From assembly GCF_030372065.1 (NCBI RefSeq), contig NZ_JAUDEA010000001.1, positions 124,001 through 188,000 of the forward strand: DNA of 64,000 nucleotides. The letters run 5' to 3'. A model generated the notes under the pieces. The model ran no database searches. It was not told the DNA's origin and worked only from the letters and a program-made list of their open reading frames with translations. A program made the translations under genes and the position numbers. This DNA is from Thermophilibacter provencensis. Lineage in GTDB: Bacteria > Actinomycetota > Coriobacteriia > Coriobacteriales > Atopobiaceae. Positions 16,283 through 24,801 of the stretch are shown here, one piece after another. How positions within the stretch are numbered: position 1 is the first letter of the stretch; the number at the start of each line of letters is the position of its first letter.

Positions 16283-17128
16283 TCAGACCCCATTAATCAA
16301 AGAGCCCCGCCCCACCTCCGGCCTCCCAACCAGCGTGAACACGTACACCTCCAGGCTCGGGTTGAGCTTGCCGAGCATGCGAAGAATCTCGTTCAGCGTC
16401 GATCCGGACGTGTTGACGTCGTCGACCACCAACACGCGGGCGCCATGTGCGGCGCACAGCTTCTCATACTGTTTGACCTGCTCTTTATTGAACTCAAGGA
16501 AGTTCATGATGTAGGGGCGGTACCTCATCTTGACCACCTTTGACAGCGAGAAGTACTCCCCCGCGCGGATTGACGGGAGAAGCTCGTTCTCAACGTAGGT
16601 CCTCATCTGGTGGTACCGGTTGTCATAGCCGCGATTGCTCGTGGGCGCGTAACGCCGGTCGAACTTCTCCCAGTCAAAGCCAATCTCCGAGGGAGGTCGC
16701 TTCACAAGCTCCAGCGAGACGCCCTCGACCTCATGTGAGGTCCACTCGTCGATCTGCTCGATCATCCTGTTGACGAGCGGGCTCCGCCCCGAGACGGGGT
16801 ACACAAAGAAGTCGATCGTTGCCAGGTTTACCTGCTCGTTCAGCAGCGCAAGCGGCGCGTTGATGAACTTCCTGAGATAGCCCTCCGGAATGACGTTCTG
16901 CCCCAGCCCCTTGATGTCCTCGAGAAACGCCCGACGGTCGAGGGGATGAGAGTCCGGCCTGAACTCATAGCCAAACCAGTAGGCTCTTCCCTTGAACTCG
17001 TCCCGCACCAGCGTCGGCGCGCAAAGGTCGACGACGCTCATGAGACTCTCGATGTCCCAGTGGTACTGTTTGACGCCATTTTCCACCGTCACGCGAGCGG
17101 CGATGCGATAGTTGTTCCCCTGAGCAGC
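16283..17128 (-). CDS. Phosphoribosyltransferase-like protein in a Doc operon
   Basis: 281 aa. Near the C-terminus VLVVDDVNTSGSTLNEIL matches the type I PRTase PRPP-binding signature (two acidic residues then T-S-G-S-T). The N-terminal 180 residues (for example HWDIESLMSVVDLCAPTLV and RMIEQIDEWTSHEVEGVSL) are unfamiliar. The start is placed at 17128, preceded by AAAGGTGAGCTC, and 7 bp after the doc stop. A missing base-specificity hood means that no substrate can be proposed. A PRTase downstream of a toxin is unusual and may modify or regulate it. Confidence 0.72.
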   Translation of the reverse strand, partial: AAQGNNYRIAARVTVENGVKQYHWDIESLMSVVDLCAPTLVRDEFKGRAYWFGYEFRPDSHPLDRRAFLEDIKGLGQNVIPEGYLRKFINAPLALLNEQVNLATIDFFVYPVSGRSPLVNRMIEQIDEWTSHEVEGVSLELVKRPPSEIGFDWEKFDRRYAPTSNRGYDNRYHQMRTYVENELLPSIRAGEYFSLSKVVKMRYRPYIMNFLEFNKEQVKQYEKLCAAHGARVLVVDDVNTSGSTLNEILRMLGKLNPSLEVYVFTLVGRPEVGRGSLINGV

Positions 17129-17135
17129 CATGAGC

Positions 17136-17522
17136 TCACCTTTCACCCGTCTCTTGACGTACAAAACTGAGGAGCTCCTGATAACCCTTTGACCCAGCGG
17201 CAACGCCCACGATGGCGTGGAGAAGGTCGCTCGCAGCGGGCCTGAACGCATACCCCTCCCCGCGGAGAAGCACGCCGAGAAGAAGCGCGCCAGCACGCTT
17301 GTTGCCGTCAACGAACGGGTGCTGGGTCACGACCTCGAAGCACAGGCGTGCCGCCTTCTCCTTTGGGGTCGGATAAAGCTCGACGCCGCCGAAGGTTTGC
17401 CAGGGCTGTACGAGCGCCGCGTCGAGCAAGCCCGCATCACGTACGCCCCGCGAGCCGCCAAACCGCTCGATAGCGCGCCCGTGCAGAGCCAAGGCAACCT
17501 CTCTGGAGAGCGGCCCCGTCAT
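17136..17522 (-). CDS. doc: Doc-type Fic-fold toxin
   Basis: 128 aa. HPFVDGNKRAGA at about residues 68-79 is the Fic motif with the Lys variant typical of Doc, which phosphorylates EF-Tu rather than AMPylating. The N-terminus (REVALALHGRAIERFGG and RDAGLLDAAL) also fits Doc. The ATG overlaps the TGA of a 32-codon upstream ORF (ATGA), the arrangement expected for an antitoxin-toxin pair. No Phd homologue is seen. Confidence 0.9.
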   Translation of the reverse strand: MTGPLSREVALALHGRAIERFGGSRGVRDAGLLDAALVQPWQTFGGVELYPTPKEKAARLCFEVVTQHPFVDGNKRAGALLLGVLLRGEGYAFRPAASDLLHAIVGVAAGSKGYQELLSFVRQETGER

Positions 17523-17617
17523 CCGGCCAGCTCCTCAAAGACGTCCACATACTCGTCCATGAAATCGTCCGCAACTTCGATGTAGTCGAAGTTCTTCTCG
17601 GCATCTGTGTCGAACAT
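17519..17617 (-). CDS. 32-aa acidic ORF upstream of doc, candidate antitoxin
   Basis: A 32-codon frame starting MFDTDAEKNF and ending FEELAG, with about one third Asp/Glu. Its stop overlaps the doc start (ATGA). The frame stays open further upstream (…LLKHLVYWREERA), so a TTG start could add about 10 residues. The ribosome binding site is weak (AGAAG). Too short for a full Phd with a DNA-binding domain, but a neutralising acidic peptide is plausible. Not recognised by family. Confidence 0.5.
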   Translation of the reverse strand: MFDTDAEKNFDYIEVADDFMDEYVDVFEELAG

Positions 17618-17745
17618 CGCCCGTTCTTCTCGCCAGTAAACCAAGTGCTTCAGGAGAGACGTTACTGAGAGACATGGGACAGAAACGACTCATGCAACCT
17701 CATATCCTGAACCGTAGACAGGACACCTTGCACAAAGGAGCAAAC

Positions 17746-18885
17746 ATGAATACATTCAACCTGGCAGCTTCTGCAGAGAGCGGGCAACCTCTCGACGTCC
17801 TCGACTTTGTCGACTCCCCCGCCGTTCGCGCCCACTGGGAGAAGATCGGCTGGAACCCGTCTCCCATCGAGGCGTCCTTCATCATCTGGAACAGCCATAA
17901 GCGCACGATTGCCGAGAAGCACGCCGCATGGCGCAGTCTCATCGAGACCACGCCGGACGCCATCTTTCCCAAGCACATGCTGTATCTCGCGGGCGGGAGC
18001 CTCCACGCGTTCCTTGAGGCGTACATGCGAATCGAGGAGCAGCTTCTGGACGACCTCCGCTCATCGGAACCCGGAGAGGCCTGTTGCTGGATCGTCCAGA
18101 AGCGCGAGGTCCGCTATAGGTACGACGCGTACGTGCGCCCGTCGTTCGAGAGGGCAATCCGCAAGCTGCGCGACTGCATCGACGAGGAGGACTGGGGGCT
18201 CAAGGACGACCGGTTCATCCTCACCAAGCGATACTTTGCCGACGACTCCGACGAAGAGGACTACGACAGCGACGTGAGCGTGCTGGTCTCGCCGGACCTG
18301 GAGCCCATTTCCTTTGTCGACGATCGATCGCCCCGTCTGACCCAAGAGGAGAAGGACATACTCTGTCCGGGCTTTGAGGATATGTGGTTCAACTTCACGC
18401 TTCCGTTCAAGCGGGGCGACATTCTTGTGCACCATTCCCGCATCTACGGTGACGAGAGCCACTTTGTCCTCGATCACGATGCGACGCTCGACCCGGCGCG
18501 GGATGACGACGCAAGGATTCTCCGGCTCCGGAAGGAGCGCGGCGACTACACGGACATGCTGGTCCGCGGGCACTGGGTTGACGAGGTGGACGGCGTCGTG
18601 TGGTTCCGCGGCGGCTTTCACGACCTTCTCTCGCTGGAGCCGTACGACGGGGAGCTCGGTGGCTTTGAGCGAAAGCTTGAGCCGCTGAGCCGCTTCTCCC
18701 GCGGGGAGATCGACCTCAAACGCTGCCTGCAGGAGTGCGAGGCACTGGACGCCCAGGCGCGCAAGGAGCTCGAAGTCGAGCCCAGGAAGACCCAGCTCGA
18801 GCATGTCCGCTGCATATACGGGACATGGTCGCCCGAGCTGCACGACGCCGTGCTGCCGCCCGAGCTTCTCGACCTTCTTGGGTGA
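17746..18885 (+). CDS. Uncharacterised acidic protein, paralogue of the 10450 gene
   Basis: 379 aa. Shares the N-terminal ASFIIWNSHKRTIAEKHAAW block, the LPFKRGDILV motif at about residue 218 and the RFSRGEIDLKRCLQE block with the protein encoded at 10450-11547. A DDSDEEDYDSD acidic stretch lies near residue 165. The ATG at 17746 follows AAAGGAGCAAAC; upstream in-frame codons lack a ribosome binding site. Convergent with the helicase gene 18 bp away. No function assigned. Confidence 0.72.
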   Translation: MNTFNLAASAESGQPLDVLDFVDSPAVRAHWEKIGWNPSPIEASFIIWNSHKRTIAEKHAAWRSLIETTPDAIFPKHMLYLAGGSLHAFLEAYMRIEEQLLDDLRSSEPGEACCWIVQKREVRYRYDAYVRPSFERAIRKLRDCIDEEDWGLKDDRFILTKRYFADDSDEEDYDSDVSVLVSPDLEPISFVDDRSPRLTQEEKDILCPGFEDMWFNFTLPFKRGDILVHHSRIYGDESHFVLDHDATLDPARDDDARILRLRKERGDYTDMLVRGHWVDEVDGVVWFRGGFHDLLSLEPYDGELGGFERKLEPLSRFSRGEIDLKRCLQECEALDAQARKELEVEPRKTQLEHVRCIYGTWSPELHDAVLPPELLDLLG

Positions 18886-18903
18886 TCGCCTGGGCGCGGC
18901 TGG

Positions 18904-21900
18904 TCAGGAGGCGGACTGGACCAGCCACTCCTCGTAGGCCCGCTGCATGACGCAGGCCCTGCCCGCCTTGGAGCGCTCGCTCTCCTGCTGGGCCAGCGCA
19001 AGCTCGTAGAGCTCGCTTTGCTCGAAGGCACTCGTGTCCCACTGTCCCGCCTGGATGCGCGCCCACACGACGTCAGCGAGCCTTTCGAGGGAGCGAACCT
19101 CCTCGTCTGTTGCCGTAACGGAGAGCGGAGGATGGAGCTCGCCTGTGTCCTTCTCGGGCTCCACGTAGAAGTCGCCCATGGAGACGACCTCGTAGCCCTC
19201 AAACTGGGGCGAGGACTCCACGAGCAGCTTGTAGAACCTCAGCTGACGCTCGTAGTCATCGGAGACGTTGTAGCTAAAGCCGGTCTTGTAGTCGACGATG
19301 CGCACCGTCTTTGCCGCATCATCAATGAGAAGCAGGTCAAGATAACCAAAGAGTGGGGTTCCCGCAGCGGTTGAGGCGGACAGCTTGGCCTCCGTGACCC
19401 TTCTGTAGCCCCTTGCGCTCTCAAGGAGCCACGGCACAAAGCTCGTGCAGATTCGCTCGAAGCGCTGCTCGTAACGAGAGACATCCGCAGCGGAGAAGTC
19501 CATCCATCGGACCCTATGGCGATGGGCCGCCATGACCTCGTCCAGCGAGGCGCCCTCTGGCCCCATGACCCGATTAGCTATGTCCTCCATCATCGCGTGC
19601 ACAATGCTGCCAAACTCAAGCTGAATCTGGGGAGCCTCGGGCAGTCGCAGAACCTGGCGCTCGGGGAACGAGAGGCTGTTCGTGCAGCCCTCCTTGTAGC
19701 AGACAAAGGCATTGAGGGCAGAGGCCGAGAGATGCCTCACGTCCTTGTTGGCGTCGAGCAGGGTAACGAGCTCAGGAGTGTCAAGCCGGTAGCTGTCATG
19801 CCACTCGGTTGCGACGGCCACGTCAAGGGCATGAGGATCCGGGTCGACCTCGCGGGCCTCGACCACACCCGAGAGCTCACGCAAGGTTGACCCGGCGGCG
19901 CGATAGAGCTCCAGATGGCGCTTTGCGCGCGTCAGGGCAACGAAGAGAAGGCGCAGTGCGTCATCCTCGTCCTTCTCGTCACCAATGAGCAGGTTTAAGG
20001 GGTAGAGGCTCCCTCCGTTGGCCCCCTTGTGCCAGGTGGCGTCGTCGGCGTCGACAAGATAGACGCAATCGAACTCAAGACCCTTGGAGCTATGGGCAGA
20101 CGTTAGCCGCACGGCCCCGGGAGCACCGAGGCTGACGCTCGCCTCGATGGACACACCATACTTTTGAGCCGCCTCGAGCAAATCCTCAACGTCGGGCAGA
20201 CGAAGCGCTCGGCCGAGACCACCTGCCTGCGCGAACTCTCCCTCCACAAAGTCGAGCAGGGCCCGCATGCCGGCGTTGAACTCCGCTGCCGCAAGCGGAT
20301 CCTTCTCGCCCTGATGACGGTAGTGCGTCATCGGGCGCGCCGCCATCTTGAAGAGCAGCTCGCGCACTGGCGAGCTTGACGCCTCCGCGGCCCAGGTCAT
20401 GAGTCTGTCGTATATGCCACGGATGCGCTCGTTTTGCGTGCGCTCCATGGCGAGCAGCCAGTCTCCATGGAACTCCCTGTGCGCGGCGAGGGCAAAGCGC
20501 ACCGAGCTCGGATGGTCACCGCCCAGCTCGGGCGCGCACACAATCTGAGGCAGACAGCTCGAGGCAACCTGCGCCTGCCCCCGCGAGAGCGCGCAGACGC
20601 AGCGAACCAGCGCAAGCATGGTCTGCATGCGCTCGGATGCAAAGAGATCTTGCGTCTGACGGTACGAGAAGGGAACGCCCTCCGCAACGAGATACGGGAT
20701 GAGCGCCTTCAGGACGGTGTGTTTGGGTGAGATAACCGCAATGGCCTCGTCGGGATCCTTGCAGGTATTGAGGTAGCCGCCATCGATGCGCTCGCGGATG
20801 TCACGCGCCAGGGCGGCATACTCCTCCGCCTTGCTCTGAAAGACGGTCTCGGAGAACTCGGTCTGGTCTCCTCGGGGGCAGTTGGCCCGAATCGCCTTGT
20901 CGTCGCTTGCCGCGAGGCGACGCTCAACCTGTACCGCCACTCTCTGGCCAAGCTCGACGATGTCCGGAGTGGAGCGGTAGTTGATCATGAGCACGACGCT
21001 CTGCGGGTGGTAGCGATCAACGAACTGGTTGATGCACTCGATGGTCGCGCCCTGGAAGCGCATGATGGCCTGGTCGTCATCACCTACCGCCATGACGTTG
21101 GGGCGCTCAAGACCCTCGCAGAGGAGCTCGACGATTCTCATCTGGGCACCATTGGTGTCCTGGAACTCGTCGACCTGAATGTAGGTATAGGTGTCCTGGA
21201 GCTCCTGGCGTAGATTGTCGTCATTCTCGACCGCCTTTACGAAGTTGGCAATCATGTCATCAAAGTCGTAAAGATGCTGGTTGTCGAGGGTCTCTTGGTA
21301 GCGCCGGGCAACCGCGCAGGCAGCAAGGAGCCGTTCGCTCCCCTTCCGGATGCGGAGGCGCCTCCCCTCTCGGTTGCTTCCCTCGAAGAACGCGTTTCGG
21401 ACGCTTGTGTAGCCCGCGGTCTTCTCGTTCTCGTCCACGAGCTCGGTGCGTCGGACGGTGTCGCGAAGGCTCGTGATAAAGGGCGCGTAGATTCCAGGAG
21501 TGGTGACCACGGGACGCTTGAGCTCGTCAGGGGCGTCCCCGCAGGCGTGCTCGACCTCGGTCTCAAAGCGCTCCGCAACGCGCGCGCTCGCCGTCATGGC
21601 AGCAATGTCGCAAAGCGAGGAGTTTTGCTCAAGCCAGTCCGCGGCATGGATGTTCTGCTCGGCAATCTTGGACAGCGCCTCGTAGGAGATACCGCTACGC
21701 TTGACCTTTGAGACAAAGGCAAGCATCTCCCGCGAGAAGTGCGCAACGTCTCCCCTGCCGATGCTTGAGAGCGGAGACCCAAACGGCAGCGTCTTGAGCA
21801 GCTCGTCCATGATCTCCGCTTGTCGAAGGCTTGTGACGAGCTGGTCGGAGGCGGGGCGGGGAAAGCTTTCCGGATGAGCCGCGCGAACGCTGCTGGCAAA

Positions 21901-22188
21901 CCCGTGGAAGGTACTCACCTGGATGCCGTATGCCTCTCTGCCAATGAGCTCGATCAGGCGGGAGCGCATGGCCTCGGCACCTGCCTCGGTGTACGTGAGG
22001 CAGAGGATGTTCTGGGGAGCGGCGTCGCGCTTGATGAGGATGTTTGCCGCCCTCAGGCTCAGGAGCTGAGTCTTGCCCGTGCCAGGGCCGGCAATCACCA
22101 TCAGCGGGCCATCCAGGCACTCCACGGCACGGCGTTGCTCGGGATTGAGCTTCTCCAACGCAGTCTGGAGCTCGTCGGTCATCTTCAT
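18904..22188 (-). CDS. UvrD/Rep-family helicase with C-terminal PD-(D/E)XK nuclease domain
   Basis: 1094 aa. Superfamily 1A motifs in order: Q-motif LNPEQRRAVECLDG, Walker A AGPGTGKT (about 35-42), motif Ia LCLTYTEAGAEAM, motif II VDEFQD, motif III GDDDQAIMRF, then LTSAHSSKGLEF (motif V) and LFVALTRAKR (motif VI). The C-terminal 250 residues carry GYLDLLLIDDAAKTVRIVDYKT (quoted: VRIVDYKT), the D-x-K nuclease core of AddB/RecB-type proteins. Likely a DNA repair or recombination helicase-nuclease. Start at 22188 with GGGGATCCAGGA upstream. Confidence 0.9.
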   Translation of the reverse strand: MKMTDELQTALEKLNPEQRRAVECLDGPLMVIAGPGTGKTQLLSLRAANILIKRDAAPQNILCLTYTEAGAEAMRSRLIELIGREAYGIQVSTFHGFASSVRAAHPESFPRPASDQLVTSLRQAEIMDELLKTLPFGSPLSSIGRGDVAHFSREMLAFVSKVKRSGISYEALSKIAEQNIHAADWLEQNSSLCDIAAMTASARVAERFETEVEHACGDAPDELKRPVVTTPGIYAPFITSLRDTVRRTELVDENEKTAGYTSVRNAFFEGSNREGRRLRIRKGSERLLAACAVARRYQETLDNQHLYDFDDMIANFVKAVENDDNLRQELQDTYTYIQVDEFQDTNGAQMRIVELLCEGLERPNVMAVGDDDQAIMRFQGATIECINQFVDRYHPQSVVLMINYRSTPDIVELGQRVAVQVERRLAASDDKAIRANCPRGDQTEFSETVFQSKAEEYAALARDIRERIDGGYLNTCKDPDEAIAVISPKHTVLKALIPYLVAEGVPFSYRQTQDLFASERMQTMLALVRCVCALSRGQAQVASSCLPQIVCAPELGGDHPSSVRFALAAHREFHGDWLLAMERTQNERIRGIYDRLMTWAAEASSSPVRELLFKMAARPMTHYRHQGEKDPLAAAEFNAGMRALLDFVEGEFAQAGGLGRALRLPDVEDLLEAAQKYGVSIEASVSLGAPGAVRLTSAHSSKGLEFDCVYLVDADDATWHKGANGGSLYPLNLLIGDEKDEDDALRLLFVALTRAKRHLELYRAAGSTLRELSGVVEAREVDPDPHALDVAVATEWHDSYRLDTPELVTLLDANKDVRHLSASALNAFVCYKEGCTNSLSFPERQVLRLPEAPQIQLEFGSIVHAMMEDIANRVMGPEGASLDEVMAAHRHRVRWMDFSAADVSRYEQRFERICTSFVPWLLESARGYRRVTEAKLSASTAAGTPLFGYLDLLLIDDAAKTVRIVDYKTGFSYNVSDDYERQLRFYKLLVESSPQFEGYEVVSMGDFYVEPEKDTGELHPPLSVTATDEEVRSLERLADVVWARIQAGQWDTSAFEQSELYELALAQQESERSKAGRACVMQRAYEEWLVQSAS

Positions 22189-22298
22189 TCCTGGATCCCC
22201 TGTTCGCCGCACACCCGTCAAGTGTCTCCATCAGTCTACACACGAGAAGTACGAAAAGATGTGATGAGAAAACGACCCATAGATGCGAATATACTGGA

Positions 22299-22330
22299 TG
22301 GTCCAAAAGGGGCTGTCCCCTTTTGGACCA
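22299..22330. repeat. 14-bp-arm perfect hairpin
   Basis: TGGTCCAAAAGGGG (22299-22312) and CCCCTTTTGGACCA (22317-22330) around CTGT. It sits about 110 bp upstream of the helicase start in a region otherwise lacking genes. The shape resembles the palindrome at 52448 (GTGTCCAAAACGT). Confidence 0.75.
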
Positions 22331-22351
22331 TTACCAGTTGCCAGACAAAGG

Positions 22352-22477
22352 AAAAGCTGTCGACATGCCCTCTGGCACGCGAGCTCGGGCGCAGACCCCG
22401 TCTTTGGCGCCGTGCCGGGCGAGCGCTACGCCGACAGCAGCGACGAGTTCACACCGCGCATCGTAAGCGAGCTGTAA
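22352..22477 (+). pseudogene. Possible 3' remnant of a deleted gene
   Basis: A frame reading ADPVFGAVPGERYADSSDE then FTPRIVSEL-stop has protein-like composition and ends exactly at the inverted repeat, yet has no start or ribosome binding site. The last 11 bases are the same as the end of the OYE gene in inverted orientation, because the 53-bp repeat includes them. I do not recognise the parent family. Confidence 0.25.
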
Positions 22478-22631
22478 AAGGGGGACGTGTTCTTCCTCTC
22501 AGAGTTTTCGGGACAGGCCTCGAGTGTTGCTTGAGGCCCGCCCCAGACTCTCTGAGCGGAAGAGCCCGTCCCCCCTGCGGCCTGTCCCGAAAACTCTGAG
22601 AGGAAGAACACGTCCCCCTTTTACAGCTCGC
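22467..22631. repeat. Dispersed palindromic element, copy 2: 53-bp perfect inverted repeat
   Basis: 22467-22519 is the exact reverse complement of 22579-22631. Each arm reads, from outside in, GCGAGCTGTAA, then AAGGGGGACGTGTTCTTC, CTCTCAGAGTTTTC and GGGACAGGCC. The outermost 11 bp are coding ends including stop codons. Between the arms, 22541-22575 is a degraded third unit. Shares its core with the element at 348-453. Confidence 0.88.
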
Positions 22632-24594
22632 GGGCGAGGGAGTAGGCGGTGGCCATTGCGTCCTTGATGTTTCCGGGCTTCTCGGCGTCGCCGATCACGT
22701 GAACGCGCGCCCCGGCGGCCGTCAGAGCCTCGGCGAGCGAGCCGTCCGGACGGTAGCCAAGCGCGAGCACCATCGTGTCCGCGCCCTCGATGACGTGCTC
22801 CTCTCCGTCCTTCTCGTAGGAGATCGAGTCCTCCGTCACGCCGGTGACGCGTGCCTCCGTGAGCACGTGCACGCCCTTGCTCATCATGCGCGTGATGAGG
22901 GCGGCACGGCCGGCGGCACCCTCCGTCGGGTCAAGCGTGGGCCCCATCTCCACGAGCGTGATGTCTCGGTTACCCTTGGCAAGGTCGTTCACCAGCGGCG
23001 CAAGGTAGTCGGCCACCTCGCAGCCCACAGATCCTCCGCCCACGACCACGATCTTCTTGCCCGGGAACGCGCGGCCGGCAAGGATGTCGTCGGCGGTCAC
23101 GGCCTGCTTGAAGGCGCCCGCCCAGGCGGGCACGATCGGCTCCGCACCCGTGGCCAGGACAACCTCGTAGCCCGCAAAGTCGCGCGCCACGTCCTCGGCC
23201 GTGAGGTGCCGTCCCAGCCGCACCTCCACGCCAGCCTGCTCGAGGCGGCGCGCCTGGAACTTGATGACGCGCGTGAGATCCTGCTTGGCGATGGGCACCG
23301 CGGCGATGCGCATGGTGCCGCCCGGCTCGTCCGCCGCGTCCACGAGAACCACGTGGTGCCCGCGGCGCGCCGCCACAAAAGCCGCCTCCATGCCCGCCGG
23401 GCCCGCTCCGACAACCAGCACGTCGCGTTTCTCGGCGGCAGGCTCCACCGCGCCGTCGTCATGCTCCACGTCCGGGTTCACCGTGCAGGCGATGGGCTTG
23501 CCAAACATGATGCCCGTGAGGCAGCGGAGGCACCCGATGCAGGGGCGGATGTCATCGGTCGCGCCCATGGCGGCCTTGTTGCAGAACTCGGCGTCACAGA
23601 GGTTGGCGCGACCCATCATGCAGGCGTCGGCCACGCCCTCCTCGAGAAGCTCCTCGGCAATCCAGGCCTCGTTGATGCGGCCAACCGTTGCCACCGGGAT
23701 GCTCACGCAGCGCTTGATCTGGCGCGCCACCTCGGCGTGGCTGCCCTGGCGCGTGCCCGCGGCGGGAATTGCCGAGCCGCGCTTGATGGTGGTGCCGCCG
23801 GAGACGTGCAGCAGGTCAACGCCGGCGCGCTCGAGCGCGCGGGCCACGTGGCACATGTCGGTGATGGTGAGACCACCGTCAGAGTACTCGTCCCCGGAGA
23901 TGCGCACGTCGATGATGAAGTCCTCGCCGCAGCGCTCGCGCACCTCGCGAACGACCTCCAGCGTGAGGCGCAGGCGCGCGTCGATGTCGCCGCCGTACTC
24001 GTCGGTGCGCTTGTTGTAGAGCGGCGAGAGGAAGCCGCCGAGAAGCCCGTGCGCGTGCGCGGCGTGAATCTCCACGCCGTCGGTGCCGGCGAGCCTCATG
24101 CGCTCGGCCGCGTCACCAAACTGGCGCACGAGCACGGCAAGCTCCTCACGCGTCACGGGGCGCGGCGCCTCGCGCGCGTAGTAGGGGCCAACGTTGGACG
24201 GGGCGATCAGCTGCGGCGTGCCGGGAATCGGGAAGGCCATGTAGGCGGGGTGGAAGAGCTGCGGCAGGATCTTTCCGCCGTGCTCGTGGACGGCGGCGGC
24301 GAGGCGCTCCCAGCCGGGGACGTAGGAGTCGTCGGCGATGCACATGTCGCCAGGGAGGTAGACGTAGGTGGGCTCAACGGTCACGACCTCGGTGACGATG
24401 AGGCCCACGCCTCCCTTGGCGCGCGCCGCGTAGTGGTCGATGAGGGCGTCGGTCACATAGCCGTGGTCGGCCAGGTTGGTCGAGACGGGCGGCATGAAGA
24501 CGCGGTTTCTCACCTCCTGGGTGCCCACCTTGAGGGGCGAGAACAGCAGCGGGTACTTCTCGGAGCTCGACGCGTGGTGCTTCTTTGATGTCAT
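22621..24594 (-). CDS. Old-Yellow-Enzyme-family NADH:flavin oxidoreductase (BaiCD/BaiH, dienoyl-CoA reductase-like)
   Basis: 657 aa. N-terminal FMN TIM barrel ([47 protein letters not shown]), then a 4Fe-4S cluster motif [11 protein letters not shown]...ACTVNP at about residues 350-375, then an FAD/NAD domain with [12 protein letters not shown] and a second [13 protein letters not shown]. This architecture reduces enoate-type substrates (2-enoates, bile acid intermediates, dienoyl-CoA). The substrate cannot be set here. ATG at 24594 after AGGAAGTGCC. The stop lies inside the inverted repeat. Confidence 0.87.
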   Translation of the reverse strand: MTSKKHHASSSEKYPLLFSPLKVGTQEVRNRVFMPPVSTNLADHGYVTDALIDHYAARAKGGVGLIVTEVVTVEPTYVYLPGDMCIADDSYVPGWERLAAAVHEHGGKILPQLFHPAYMAFPIPGTPQLIAPSNVGPYYAREAPRPVTREELAVLVRQFGDAAERMRLAGTDGVEIHAAHAHGLLGGFLSPLYNKRTDEYGGDIDARLRLTLEVVREVRERCGEDFIIDVRISGDEYSDGGLTITDMCHVARALERAGVDLLHVSGGTTIKRGSAIPAAGTRQGSHAEVARQIKRCVSIPVATVGRINEAWIAEELLEEGVADACMMGRANLCDAEFCNKAAMGATDDIRPCIGCLRCLTGIMFGKPIACTVNPDVEHDDGAVEPAAEKRDVLVVGAGPAGMEAAFVAARRGHHVVLVDAADEPGGTMRIAAVPIAKQDLTRVIKFQARRLEQAGVEVRLGRHLTAEDVARDFAGYEVVLATGAEPIVPAWAGAFKQAVTADDILAGRAFPGKKIVVVGGGSVGCEVADYLAPLVNDLAKGNRDITLVEMGPTLDPTEGAAGRAALITRMMSKGVHVLTEARVTGVTEDSISYEKDGEEHVIEGADTMVLALGYRPDGSLAEALTAAGARVHVIGDAEKPGNIKDAMATAYSLAREL

Positions 24595-24801
24595 GGCACT
24601 TCCTTCCTGGGCGCACGGGGCACGGAATGGTATTGCATCAACCATAGCGCTTGCGCCCAGCGCGCGGTCCCGGACCCACGAGCGAAACCGCCTACCGCGG
24701 CGGGCGGCCGCCTGCGAGCCCGCGGCCCGCCCCGTGAAAGAATGTGGGCAGCCGGGGTAAAGAAGCTACATTTGCACCCCCTTCCACAGAATCGAGATAG
24801 C

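Noticed and set aside
22699-24588. 629-aa plus-strand frame opposite the OYE-family gene
   Set aside because: The minus-strand gene has FMN, FeS and FAD motifs; this is its shadow.
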